Assembly (NCBI GenBank): GCA_949358305.1 | Contig: OX442318.1 | Location: 4,760,501-4,824,500, forward strand | DNA: 64,000 nucleotides | Direction: 5' to 3' | Source of the DNA: Strigamia acuminata | Lineage: Eukaryota; Arthropoda; Chilopoda; Geophilomorpha; Linotaeniidae | In this document: in pieces, positions 1-10,545 of the stretch | How the letters are laid out: each line of letters begins with the position of its first letter | Numbering within the stretch: position 1 is the first letter of the stretch | Program-made: the position numbers and the translations under genes | The notes under the pieces: generated by a model | Database searches by the model: none | Seen by the model: only the letters and a program-made list of their open reading frames with translations | Told to the model about the DNA's origin: nothing

Positions 1-460
1 AAAAAATGTAGAAAATTAAAATTAAAATTTCATTCACTTTAATTTCAATTCCTGGAAGCATTTTTTTCAATTCACTTTCCTTTAATAATGAATAGGAAAA
101 TCAAATCTGAAGGCATTTTTTATGAACACTTTCATCTTCTAAAAGAATTTTCTCCAACTGTTTACTCAGTAAAATTAAAAATTTATTCGCTTTACATGCA
201 GTGTGGTAGACACTGAAATCCAGCCCCGGTTATGCAACCCGCAGCAATAATAATTGAATATTTATTACAACGTATGTTTTGGAATACACACTAAAAATCA
301 AAGGCAGAAAATTGCCTAAGTTAATCAGATTTGGACCCCGGCGATACATCGAGGTTACTTATACAGGTTGGGCCAAAAGTCACGAACCACTCTGAAGTCT
401 TAATAACTTTTATTAAATTAAATCTTTTAAAATTTTTCTTTAACTATTTCGCCACTTATA

Positions 461-730
461 CTACGTTTACACACACTGAATATTTTGAGTGGTGAATAAT
501 TCGAGTGGTGAAAAAATGCAGAAAATAATTCGTGATCACTTTCGGTTTTCGACCAATGGGGAAGTACCGGAAGCGATGGGCGCATCCGCAATAAAAATAG
601 TTCGAGTTCACTCGAATTAAACAACCTTCTGCGAGGGATTATTCACTACTCGAATAATCCTTGCCATCCCTGTTAACACGACAGTTGTGCACACGGAACG
701 TTTCACTTCACTCGAAATATTCCGTGCACA
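461..730. mobile_element. Truncated copy of the CTACGTTTAC MITE
   Basis: The left end CTACGTTTACACACACTGAA and the interior (TGAGTGGTGAATAATTCG, GCGAGGGATTATTCACTAC) match the complete copy at 29955-30239. The right end stops at CCGTGCA and lacks the terminal TGTAAACGTAG, so it has lost one inverted repeat. Confidence 0.75.
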
Positions 731-928
731 GGGCCGTCTTTACACTTTTCAGCGCCCTGGGCTAATAAAACTCAGGCGCCCCTTGCCCAGCACTTTTCTG
801 TGCCCATCGAGCCCCTGTGCCCGGCGCCCCCTGTATAAGAGTCTAAATATGTTTTACCACAGAACTAAATACACTAAACTGCAAACTGAGGAATTGTGGG
901 TAAAAGGCGTATGCTTACGGGTAGAGAC

Positions 929-1382
929 TAGGGTTGCACCGAATATTCGGTTTATATTCGGTTATTCGGCCAAAAAACCGAATATTATGTATTCGGCCGA
1001 ATATCAACCCAATATTCGGCCGAATACATAATAATGTGGTGATTGTTCAAAAAACCATTGATTAGAGTTTGAAATTTCGAATACACATAAATATAATGAT
1101 AAATGAATGTGGAAATACTTTTATTTAATGCTTAAGTTGATAAAAATAGATGAAATTAGGGACGCACCCCAGACGTTTTATTATACCACCGTGTAAAGCT
1201 CTTGTGGCCCCCTAGTTCATTAAGTCATTAAAACGCACCCCAGACGTTTAATTATACACAACATCAAAATTTTGAAAAATTATTTGGTTATTCGGCCGAA
1301 TACCGAATATTCGGCTGCAGTATTCGGTTCCGAATATTCGGTATTCGGTTATTCGGCTTTTTAAGTATTCGGTGCAACCCTA
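929..1382. mobile_element. hAT-like MITE with TAGGGTTGCACCGAATA ends
   Basis: Terminal inverted repeats TAGGGTTGCACCGAATA and TATTCGGTGCAACCCTA (one or two mismatches further in), with many further ATTCGG/CCGAAT motifs inside. Flanks share TAGAGAC on both sides, an imperfect 8-9 bp target duplication. Inside, a block starting ACGCACCCCAGACGTTT occurs twice in direct orientation (about 1164 and 1232). No transposase. Confidence 0.75.
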
Positions 1383-1915
1383 GCTAGAGACAATACTTAA
1401 ATTCACTTTCACTTCTTGTGAATGTTGTGACTTTTGAATGAAAGCACCTATTTGCCAAAAGGTGGAGCTCGCGCATAGGTCGTCACCATTATGACTTGTC
1501 TCGCGTGACTTTCTTTAATTATGACGTAAAAAGCATCACTTCCGCCTCCTTTATTTTTTACGATGTGTTTTTAGATAATCATGCAAAACGTGTCTTTATT
1601 TTCAATAAATTTCAGGCTTCGGCGTGTTTTATGAATTCCAACCACAAATGCATATCAATCAAGTAAAACAAACATCTCTCTGGTAATCTTCCGGGTGGCA
1701 GAGTTTGCAGTTTTCTTTAAAACTGCAAACAAACAGCCCACAGATGACCACATAGTTTGAAAAGCTTAGTTGTTTGTTTCATTAATATTGAGATAAATGT
1801 GTGGGATGAAAGCCATAAATTCTTTTTAATCTAGATAAATATTTTCCTGCAGATCACCTGCATTTCTTATTACACCACAAGCAAGCTAGAACACGTGCTG
1901 GAATCGTCTACTTAC

Positions 1916-2030
1916 CATCAGTAGCAGTGAAATTAAAGGCTAAAAATCCTCCTATACCTGGTTGAATATTTCTGGGACACGAGTCCCTTACACTTGAAAA
2001 TTTCACTATATTGTCCGTTTGAGTATAAAT
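1916..2030 (-). CDS. Exon L: last visible exon of the DUF704x gene
   Basis: A 115-nt exon starting in phase 0 behind acceptor TTGTGTTTCTTAG, ending one base (G) into a codon before donor GTAAGT. The peptide starts IYTQTDNIVKFSSVRDSC and ends PGIGGFLAFNFTATD, with an NFT glycosylation sequon. This matches the family's Y-T-E ... DSC-x-R ... LAFN-x-T region that precedes a cysteine and a C-terminal hydrophobic tail. The completing exon was not found in 1-1915. Confidence 0.9.
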
Positions 2031-2104
2031 CTAAGAAACACAAGCAATTATTGTAATCTAAAAACCAAAAAAATAAAAATAAAAATAAAATAAAAAAAAC
2101 TTAC

Positions 2105-2190
2105 AAAGCAATATTTTGATTTTGTTCCCTTGAGAGAAGTGATCAAATAACTCGTTCCGTTTTCATCCCAATTGCCATGGCAATGGAAAG
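2105..2190 (-). CDS. Exon K: CHGNWDENGT exon of the DUF704x gene
   Basis: An 86-nt exon behind acceptor CTTACTGCTGCAG, ending in phase 0 before GTAAGT. The split codon G|CT gives Ala417, then FHCHGNWDENGTSYLITS and LKGTKSKYCF. The pattern CHG-x-W-x-ENGT-x-YLI-x-x and a terminal YCF is typical of the family. It has an N-glycosylation sequon (NGT) and two cysteines, and lies 58 bp from exon J. Confidence 0.94.
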
Positions 2191-2248
2191 CTGCAGCAGT
2201 AAGAGTAATAATCCAACAAAAATTGAAATTGTACACATCTCCACTTAC

Positions 2249-2431
2249 CTTGCACATGATGTTGTGTAGTGCACTCGTAGCGGAACTCGATGGTATCGGT
2301 GGCATCACATCCAACTTTGACAGTCGAGTAGGAGTCGCATAGGTCGCGTCTCGATAACCGCTTCTTAAATGGAGCACCTGGGATCAAGTACTGGCCAACG
2401 TATGGACACCGTTTACGATCGGGCACTGTGG
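2249..2431 (-). CDS. Exon J: KRCPY / VGCDATDTIEFRYEC exon of the DUF704x gene
   Basis: A 183-nt exon behind acceptor AAAATGTAG, with donor GTAAGT. The split codon A|CC gives Thr356. The peptide begins TVPDRKRCPYVGQYL and includes RRDLCDSYSTVKVGCDATD and IEFRYECTT, with four cysteines. Family members carry a comparable RxCPY block followed by V-GC-x-x-x-D-x-x-EFR-x-EC. The open frame continues through the next intron, which lacks stops in this frame, but exon K in a different frame is clearly homologous, so the intron is real. Confidence 0.93.
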
Positions 2432-2884
2432 CTACATTTTACAAAAATGAATATCGTGAGTCGTGACAGCACGCCCTTCTTATAAAGGCCCATCCATAAA
2501 TTACGTAACGCAAAATTTGGGATTTTTAGACCCCCTCCCTCTTCTGTAATATGGTCGTAACAAATTCCCCAACCCTCCACCCCGTGATTACGTAATTACG
2601 TAGACTTGCATTGGTATCGCTGTGAGGTTTGAAAGGACTTGCTCTGAGCGTGGCAAAAGTTAAACTGAATTTTATTTACACTTTAGGTCTACAAAGTAAT
2701 GTGTTGCTGGTTAATGTATTAAATTGACATCTGGATGGCTGTCCAGTGTCCGTCATCGTGGTGATCATCGTGTATGGGCAAATCATCCCCCCAATAGGTT
2801 GGGCGTCATGGTGGCGCCCTTAGTGTGGTCAACTCGACCCTCACAATCGCACAATGAACTTCGTACCTGGCTTACCTCGCCTTA

Positions 2885-3398
2885 TTTCATGTTCACACGA
2901 ACGGATCTAGATTGGCTGGATCTAGATTCGCCCAATCAGATTCAACTGAATGGAGTTAAAAAATTCACCTGGACTCTGTTGTTCAAACCACTAGGCGTTG
3001 GTGACAGGGGGCTCCTCAGCCAGGAGTGACTAATGCTGTTTCTTGGTTTTTCGCGTGTTCTTGGGTTTTTTCTTAACAAGGGGAGGCCAGCGTCCCACCT
3101 TGACCCCCCAGCAAACCTCACCTTATCTGTTTTTTTTTTAATGTGATCGGGAATTGAACACTTATTTTAGTTGCGGTATGGTTAGCATGCATTAGTCATT
3201 CCTGGTTTGTGTCTGTAATTTCATTGGTCCGGAGCCCCCGGTCGCCAAGCACTTCTGTTCAAACCAAAGTTGATTCAATCAGACAATAACGGGGCTTCTT
3301 AACAACAGGTTTTAAGAACACCCCACCACACGGACCGAGATTAGTGTTCTACTTCCGCAACATCGGATGAGATCCAAAACCTTGGTGTGAACAGGGTA
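2885..3398. mobile_element. PIF/Harbinger-like MITE (GTTCACAC ends)
   Basis: Bounded by TTA on both sides (2882-2884 and 3399-3401). The left end reads TTTCATGTTCACACGAACGG and the right end CTTGGTGTGAACAGGGTA. The interior GGATCTAGATTGGCTGG and CATCGGATGAGATCCAAAA are shared with the element at 32757-33083. The longer length suggests an internal insertion. Confidence 0.7.
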
Positions 3399-4109
3399 TT
3401 ACTTGTAAGTGCGAACACAAATGGGAACCAGTTTTTAACACTTTGTGATGTGCAACAAAACACCGGCGTTCAAACCAGAAAAATTTTTCTTGTTTAGAAT
3501 TTAATTGCAGGGTATCACGCCGTCTAGGCGGAAAGAGAGGACAAATCAATAATTAGAATGAATAAAATTTGTAAATCCATTGATTATTTTCCCACTTCTG
3601 AATTTACAAGCAGGGCCGGAAGAGATTTCACTTAACACCTTTGTTTTTCCGGAACAATACAACAGCGTTAAGCGACGGTCATCCCTTGCTGTTAACACGC
3701 TGGTCAATAATTCATTTTTCAGGCAAAGTCAATGGAGATGGCACTTGAGCATGTTTTAATTAACCATGATCAAGTTAATCAGCTTGTGATTAATGGATTT
3801 CTAATAATTGATTTATTCCAGCAACAAAAGGCTATTTTTATTACAGTTTACATGAACAAGCAGCTTTAACCCCCACAAAAAAAATGATGAGATAAAAATG
3901 AAAAAAGACAAAATCCCTTGCCAGAGGGAGACAAATTGCAACATGAAATGCAAGAAGCAGAATTCTTTTTCTAGGATTAAGTATTGTATTAAAGAAAAAA
4001 ATTCTCTCTCTAAAATAAATGTTTTCTTTTCATCATCAATATGCAAGTGAAAAGAATGGGAGGAAAAATGTCTTCTCTGACTGTTTGCCAAATTGGCCTG
4101 TGGTTGGCA

Positions 4110-4375
4110 CCTAGGCCTAACCAAATGTTGTCACGCCACTGCCATACACCCAAAATGGAGAATACGGTGTGCGGTTACACTTCCGCCAGGGCGTAGTCGA
4201 CCATCTGCATTCCAAGGCGTTGGTTGCCAAGAGCCTTCTTTTCACCACCAAGACACAGTGGCGATTTAGATATTTGTGACGCATATCAGGACACACCTGA
4301 TGCATGTCACAACATCGGCATGCCTGGACGGCAGGAGCCGACAAACACAAAGGTGCGTAATGGGAAATCCGTCAA
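4110..4375 (+). pseudogene. Possible decayed coding fragment, unidentified
   Basis: This patch is GC-richer than its surroundings and reads like protein in two overlapping plus-strand frames. The first (about 4117-4278) contains TPLPYTQNGEYGVRLHFRQG and VDHLHSKALVAKSLLFTTKT and is stopped at its start and end. The second (about 4224-4360) contains CDAYQDTPDACHNIGMPGRQ. The handover from one frame to the next suggests one old coding sequence with a frameshift, perhaps from a transposon or retrocopy. I do not recognise the family, and chance cannot be excluded. Confidence 0.25.
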
Positions 4376-4405
4376 TACCAGGACATCGTCCCGATATCTC
4401 AGTAA

Positions 4406-4757
4406 TACCTTGTTCGCACCCGAAAGTTTGGGCTAGCCCAAAGTTTAAATCTAGTTCTGGCTGTTGGTGCGAACGCATCTAGCCCAAAATTATCTAGTTT
4501 AATAATGTTTAAACTAGATAATTCTAATCCAGTTGTGTGAACTAGATAATTGCCAAAGAACTAGATAACTGCCAAGGCCACTTCCCACAATTCTGTGCGT
4601 AAAATGGTCAGTTGATTGTCTATTGGCTGCATGCTAGCCTAGATATGTGGCTTTTTGCTTTTGGGTGCGAACGCTCTAGCCTGAACTTTTTAAGCCAATA
4701 TCAGGCCAGAACCAGATTTAAACTTTGGGCTAGTCCAAACTTTCTAGTGCGATGGAA
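4406..4757. mobile_element. PIF/Harbinger-like MITE with about 45-bp inverted repeats
   Basis: TAA flanks both ends (4403-4405 and 4758-4760). The inverted repeats share AAAGTTTGGGCTAGCCCAAA and AGTTTAAATCT, ending in GTTCGCACC on the left and TAGTGCGATGG on the right. The interior is rich in AACTAGATAAT. No open frame of note. Confidence 0.8.
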
Positions 4758-5109
4758 TAAGTCCAGAAGTCGAGAAAAAACTAAAACTTACAAATTTGTA
4801 CTTAAAGGTTAAAAACATACAAAGGATTCTTTTATACGACAACTAAAACTTTTTTTTAGAATTTCCTGCTTGTGTTCAACACCTTTTAGCAATTCATTGA
4901 GCGTCTCCAACTTGGGTCCATTTACCTCATTCTCAAGTCAAATATGTCAAGAGCAATAAAACTGAATGACCAAGGGCAAAGATACAAGCTCAACATCCAG
5001 TGCAAGCGTTGAATATAGAGAAGCATCAAAACACTGGACAAAGCCACAGATCAAACCGTGTAATGGGCTAGAGGAGAACAAGATACGAACATAGAAATCG
5101 AGTACTTAC

Positions 5110-5190
5110 TCACTAGTGTGGTATAATCTGCGGTGTAACGGTCAAAATTGTGCGGTTCACACGCTTCTTTTAACCCTCTCGAAACGGCAC
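5110..5190 (-). CDS. Exon I: ADYTTLV exon of the DUF704x gene
   Basis: An 81-nt exon behind acceptor TTGTTCGTAG. The split codon G|GT gives Gly329; the peptide is AVSRGLKEACEP followed by HNFDRYTADYTTLV, leaving one A. Two overlapping donors are possible: GTGAGT just after Leu354 and GTAAGT four bases later. Only the second keeps the frame of exon J, so it is chosen. One cysteine. Confidence 0.88.
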
Positions 5191-5250
5191 CTACGAACAA
5201 AATGGCATTTCAACACAATGGGCATACTTTCGTGTTAAATATCCTCTTAC

Positions 5251-5315
5251 CCGATTGAACTTCCACCACATGAGCCCACCGTTTCGTGAAAGAATAGCAC
5301 GCATATCCACTGGAG
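5251..5315 (-). CDS. Exon H: 65-nt exon of the DUF704x gene
   Basis: Acceptor TTAAACTAG, donor GTAAGA. The TG from exon G plus C gives Cys307, followed by SSGYACYSFTKRWAHVVEVQS and one G. The family pattern here is C-x-S-G-Y-x-C-x-x-F-x-KR-x-x-HV-x-E-x-Q, which fits. It is separated from exon I by only 60 bp. Confidence 0.92.
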
Positions 5316-5435
5316 CTAGTTTAAGAAAACAGAAACAAAATGACTATCGAACATCCTAGCTCCCCAGTTGTACTAGTCGGCACCACGTTGACTTTCAAAA
5401 TCTGTGCTCGCACACGTTACCCGAAGAAAAATATA

Positions 5436-5640
5436 CAAGGTGTTCTAAAAGTCTGGTCCCCTCCAAATATTTCCTGAGCAATTGCATCTAGACCAACTTT
5501 GATGAAGGAATCGTATAGGAAGTTGGGTGCGAGCAATCCAATGATGTCATCAAACTTGACCTTGAAGGTCATTTTCAAGGTCATTCACTTTCTAACTTTT
5601 AAACCGTTTAAAATACAGCAAAACTTCCAAATAGCAAAAC
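5436..5640. repeat. Dispersed repeat family R1, copy with paired TCAAGGTCA half-sites
   Basis: Related copies lie at about 11635-11745, 25000-25205 and 41400-41540, with a short piece at 47150-47210. Shared phrases are CTTGAAAATGACTGAAGATA, CAAAGTTGTAGA, ATACAGCAAAA and an inverted pair of TCAAGGTCA sites (here 5557-5565 and 5575-5583). No terminal repeats found, so the element class is unknown. Confidence 0.7.
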
Positions 5641-7243
5641 TTTGGCCGTTATGTATTGTCTAGATAGAATAGACTCTTCTAGGCGACAAGACAAGTGCAC
5701 TATTCTAGGGGGGCGTCGTGTCTACAAGTTAATTAGATTGTTACAATTGTGCCGTTGCGCCCCACCAGTGCGCCTCACAGTTTGGGAAACACTGAATTAA
5801 TAATTTTCCTGAAGCGGCTTTGAACATGTTAATACTTGTGCTATTTAAGAAAGTAATTTCTGTTTCTAATTATCGTGTTGTGTTAATTCTTTATTGAATG
5901 CGGCTAGCGAGGAATGCTGCAATGGTCATTACTGGGTTTGACTAGTAACTAGTTGCTCACTTTGCCGCTTAACGCAATAACAATTTTGATGCACCTCGTT
6001 TTAAATGACAGTAGATTTATGTGACAACCGTTTAATCGAGTACCGCTCGACTCTAAACTAATTTTCAATTAAAAGCAGAAACCAGGTGGCTTTAATTAAT
6101 ACTGAAATCCAATTGTTAAGGTTTCACATATGTGCAATACAGGAAATTTGTACAACTTAATATTCCACTGGCCATTACTAATTCAAACTGCATCCTTCTT
6201 ACAACTACCCATCACTGTCTGCACATGTGTGTGAAGAAAGCGTGAGTGTTCAGACGGACACCACGTGATCAGGGGAGGGCCACGAGGCACTTGAAGCAAA
6301 ACAAACGTTAAACTCATTCAAAAAATACACACGACACAATGGTTTATGTTGTTGTATACTTTATTCATGTGCCTAGGGGATTTGAGTGTCTAGGTGCAGG
6401 ACGTAGCCCCTATGATTCCGTGGGAAGCGGGAGGAATTGAGTCTACAGGAAATGCTGCAGGAATAGCATTTCCTGTTAGCATGAGGAGAATCCTCAGTAA
6501 GAACCTGAACTTGATACCAACAACAACAACTTGAACATTGACACTGCTAAAAACCGAAAAAACCCTTTAGTATTGTCATCGAGTTATTTGGAGCCAAAAC
6601 AAAGATCCTCAGTCTGAAATAATCAGCCAGAAAGTTCTGCCAAGACGCTCAGGTCACTCGGGTGACCCAAGCAACTTCCTGTTGCCCATTTCCGGGCCGC
6701 CGGGTCAGTTCCAGAGCCTGCAGCTCCATCTGGTTGCGGGGAACTGCAACAGGCGCAGAAAAATCCGCCATTTTGTTTTATCTTGTTAAAAACATGTGCA
6801 AGTGTGAACCCAGGATTGTCTAAAACTGCACGGGTTTCATAGAAAAGTGGTTTAAGTGTCAACACGGCATTAGCGGCATGTCACCGAAAGCAATGCAATT
6901 TGGCTCTTACTAACATACATCTATGGGAGCCCCTTTATTAATCTGTTAATATGCTCAACTAGCCTATGATTTAGATTTTTTTTTCATAATGTTTGCGTAT
7001 ATTCTCATCAACACAATTAAAATTTCTCTTTATTCTTTGCATCCACTTTAAAATCTAATTAATTTTTTTCCAGCTAACCTATTTTCAAAAAATTATATGG
7101 GAATAAATTAAAACTAATAAACTTTTGAGATTAAGTGGCAAAACAAAAACAAACAGGAAAATTGAATTCTGTTGCCATAAAACTTTTCTCATTATATACT
7201 CTTAATTCAAATTCAAATCAAGTGAACCACAACAAACTTTCCT

Positions 7244-7269
7244 CCCCCCACCACCCCCCCCCCCCCCCC
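7244..7269. repeat. Poly-C tract
   Basis: A nearly uninterrupted run of C, broken by two A residues near its start and followed by about nine A. A likely length-variable site and possible assembly weak point. Confidence 0.85.
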
Positions 7270-7850
7270 AAAAAAAAATAACACAATAAACTAACCATTC
7301 CCTAAAACCAAACACAAGTCTCCAAAAAAACCACAAGAAAAATATAAAGAAAAAATTCTTTGCCCGCAAACTCCAAATTAGATCCAAAAAACATTGAAAA
7401 AATGTCAAAAGGTTTTGCCATCCAATACACTTTACAATTTAGGTCGCTTTAACGTCGCTAGACATCCATTTTATATCTTTTGGACCCATCAAACCGTCCA
7501 ATAGCTGTCCATTTCCTGCCAATGTTCTGTGACTGAATGGGCCCCATGCATATAACTATATTATACTCCCAATTTCTTGTTCGATAAACAAGCCCGGTCT
7601 GTTATTGCTCCGCAACTGTCACATGCAAACCTACTCATTCATATTTTCATGATTTAGATGTACAAAACAATAGGATCACCAGCATTCTATCTCCCATTAA
7701 TAAAAAAAACATCTAATTTCATAAGTGTAGGAGAAAAGCGTGCCATTTACATCCAGGAGGTGTAAAATTGGTAATAGAAAATGTTTACGCTGCCGGGACA
7801 AGGACAAATTGCATGAAAAGCTGTCAAGTGGTTTTTAGTCACGCTCTTAC

Positions 7851-8079
7851 CAACCAACTGTGACGTGCACAGCAAACACAAAAGACATCCTCTTGCTATC
7901 GAACGACACTTCCTCTATGCACAAGGCACGGGTGTCAGAAACTGCACCCGCTTGGTCGACCAATCGAAACGAGTTGTTCCGATGGACAAAGGTGAAGACA
8001 CGGCGTCCGTCCAACGAATGCCAGTGATGACCATGAGTCAGCCAAGATGGAAATAAACATCGTGGTGATGGCGACGAGG
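7851..8079 (-). CDS. Exon G: HWHSLD exon of the DUF704x gene (largest exon)
   Basis: A 229-nt exon with acceptor CTTTTCCAATAG and donor GTAAGA. The split codon G|CC gives Ala231, then 75 codons, then TG completing a cysteine with exon H. Visible blocks are RCLFPSWLTHGHHWHSLD, FVHRNNSFRLVDQ, ALCIEEVSFD and VFAVHVTVG. The C-x-FP-x-W ... HWH-x-LD start resembles the C-FP-W motif of exon A, so this may be a second copy of the same domain type (inference). It carries a predicted glycosylation site (NNS). Read unspliced, the frame ends at a TAA formed by the donor itself. Confidence 0.94.
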
Positions 8080-8400
8080 CTATTGGAAAAGAGAATGACA
8101 ATAACGTTTAGTTTTACTGCTAGCTGAGATTAGATGTGTTTTTAGCGGCTTCAGAATACAAAAAATGGAGGGTCAAATAAATAAAAATAGTGTGTGAATA
8201 ATTGGTGTGCAATTAAATAGATTTGGGGGATTTTTAAATTAATTTGGGGGTGTCACTAATTTGATCTCATAAGTAAACGGATACACACACAACTTTTCTC
8301 AATTCATGTGTAATTTATTGATACCGGGTAAGACATACGTCCCAGGCAAACTGGAAAAAGTTAGCGCCACACGCAAACTGGCACATTCGTACTTAAAATC

Positions 8401-8797
8401 TGGCCGAGTATAAGAGCGTGCTATTTCCTATTGGCCCAGCCTTTTCACTAGTTTAGTGATCCCAAAAAATAGATCAAAATACATGTTGAGTGCTTTCCAG
8501 ACAATGCAACCGATAAGAAAATCCAAAAACGGCTTGCTTTCCTGACAAAGCAACCAATAAACTCAACAGTCTGAACAAACATGTATTTAGAAATCAAACC
8601 GGCATAAAACAATATTTTATGATTTTAAAAAACATTTTTTTATCGAAAAGAAATAAACTTACATCAGTTCAATCATTAAAAGAATCAAACAAATTAAAAA
8701 TAGAACAAGACTACTTTTCCTGGTGGAAGTACACAGTCCACAGTTAGGAGTAATCAGGCTGGGCCAATAGGAAATAGCACACTCTTATACTCGGCCA
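8401..8797. mobile_element. MITE with about 40-bp inverted repeats (GGCCGAGTATAAGAG ends)
   Basis: The left repeat begins TGGCCGAGTATAAGAGCGTG and the right repeat is its inverse, ending ACTCTTATACTCGGCCA; both include CTATTTCCTATTGGCCCAGC. The subterminal stretch (ACTACTTTTCC ... ACACAGTCCACAGTTAGGAG) is shared with the elements at 24095-24320 and 34208-34566, so they form one superfamily with different termini. Confidence 0.85.
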
Positions 8798-10367
8798 GAG
8801 TATAGTTATAACGAATCGCAAGAGACCGGACAAATCTGTTCGTTATATCGAATCGCTAGGGACCGGTGAAGTCTGTTCGTTGAAACAAAAGTTCATTATA
8901 ACAAACTGTATGGAAAAAAGGCGTAATTCTAGTAGTATAGCATTTTCATAAATTTAGACTCAATTTGTTCGTCTCTGTGAGCTGATTCCGAATATGTATA
9001 GAAGGGCCAAATGTGTGCGAAAGACCTGACAAATGAGTTTAAAAGTTAGGAATTAGGTCTGCGCCTAGACTCCAAACTTCAAACTGCCATTGCACAGGAA
9101 TTATGCAGGGCAAATCTCCCAAACAACGCAAAAACAACAAATGGGCCTAAAATCAAACACATTCACGGTTGTGTGTTCGCTACGTGATGTTAAAATATAA
9201 AAAAAACAAAAACTCAAACACTCGAAAGATAACTTTTCGCAAGCAACCAATAGTTCAACTTGTATTGAACAGCCAATGTTCTGTGAGCATGATCTGCGAT
9301 AGTTGTTTTTAGCAGTCTAATATTGGACAGTAGTTCTGTCTTTGGTCTTCGACTCACCTCATCTCTATTTTCATTTAATTTCTTTTTGTCAGATATTGGC
9401 ACTTATGACCTGAGTTGCCGCTTTGACGGTTAAGACAACAGCTCACTTCCTAAGCGTGCAAACCCATTACAACTTTTATTTACCAAAGACTCTAATAGGT
9501 TATTTTCATCAGCCTTTATTTACTTTCAAACAAAAACAACAGATTTTAATGGCTTGTGGGGAGCAGTATTGATTCTTCGTCCCAAACAATTCTTGTTAAA
9601 TTTATGAGGAAATGTAATTTAAAGGGCAATGACAGTTTTAGATCTAAACAAGCACAACCACAATGAAACCACTCTGGACTCCCCTCTTCTATTACCAACC
9701 CTAAACATGCTTAATTGAAAGTTGAAGCTCATCCAATGACAAAGAGAATGCATCTGAGTGGGGCACACAATCAATTTTACATGAAATAGTTATGTGCACA
9801 AATGTTAATTAAACAACTTGTTACCAATATGATTAAAACTGTAAATAAACTCGAAGGAGAAGCAGGGAAAACTAAGTTCACTCACTCTTAGTACTTTGCA
9901 CTCTGCAAGACTTTGTCTCATCTTAGTAAACACATTTTTCCACTCACATTGTGCATGAAATCGACCAAGCTTTTGCCAAGGTAGAAAACCCTGTTTACAT
10001 GGACTTTGCCCATGGTTTGTCTTTTATTGACTGAAAATATGCAGTCCACTCAAAGAAAATAATAAAGCTCTGGATGGCATTGCTGGAACTTAAATGTATG
10101 TCATATAGATCCAGTCAATTTAACTTTAGACTTTTTAACAAACCAGATGTATATTTTTGGTATTTTGTTTTTAAATTCATCTTTAAATTCTGAATTTTTA
10201 TTTTTAATTTCAGTGATCCCACAACAACAATAACATGCACAATTATTAGTGTAGTTTATGTGTCCAATTTACTTGTCAGAAAAATAAGAGCAACACAGGT
10301 GAAGGAGATCAGGTCTGTGGGAGAATTAGAAGTGTGGAGAGAAAAATGCATTAATTTTTGCGTGAGA

Positions 10368-10545
10368 TTTCCAGACAGAAAAATGAGCTTTTCCAGACAG
10401 AAAAATGCATGTTTTTTTTTTTCAAAAATTATCTTTTTAGACAGAAAATGCATTTTTTTTGCTAAAATTATCTTTTTGGACTAAAAAATTATCTTTTTAG
10501 ACTGAAAAATTATCTTTTTAGACAAAAAAATTATCTTTTTTAGAC
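10368..10545. repeat. AT-rich minisatellite, about 20-bp period
   Basis: Imperfect tandem copies of a unit like AAATTATCTTTTTAGACAGA. Seven or so degenerate units; small open frames here follow the repeat and are not genes. Confidence 0.75.

Larger units (their letters stand above)
1..1915. other. Intron following exon L (partial)
   Basis: AT-rich and without a recognisable exon. It holds a truncated terminal-inverted-repeat element (461-730), a GC-richer stretch with hAT-like CAGGGC and CCCCTG ends (about 728-833), a hAT-like element (929-1382) and a perfect 12-bp hairpin at 1703-1730. No terminal exon could be identified. Confidence 0.6.
2432..5109. other. Intron between exons I and J
   Basis: Contains a MITE-like stretch at about 2483-2620 (CCCATCCATAAATTACGTAA with C-rich tracts), two PIF/Harbinger-like elements (2885-3398 and 4406-4757), and a compositionally distinct, protein-like patch at 4110-4375. 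The remainder is AT-rich with nothing recognised. Confidence 0.6.
5316..7850. other. Intron between exons G and H
   Basis: Holds a dispersed repeat with nuclear-receptor-type half-sites (about 5436-5640), a solitary hAT-like right end (about 5757-5795, CTCACAGTTTGGGAAACACTG), a GC-richer patch of unknown nature (6620-6760) and a poly-C tract (7244-7269). Otherwise AT-rich without recognisable content. Confidence 0.55.

Noticed and set aside
1653-1720. Candidate last exon behind GTTTGTTTGCAG, reading VLKKTANSATRKITREM to a stop
   Set aside because: The acceptor is part of a perfect 12-bp hairpin (1703-1730) and the peptide lacks the cysteine and hydrophobic tail expected after exon L.
2163-2426. 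Unspliced frame running from exon J through the following 58 bp
   Set aside because: The family-matching CHGNWDENGT sequence lies just after in another frame and a GTAAGT/CTGCAG pair separates them, so the 58 bp is an intron.
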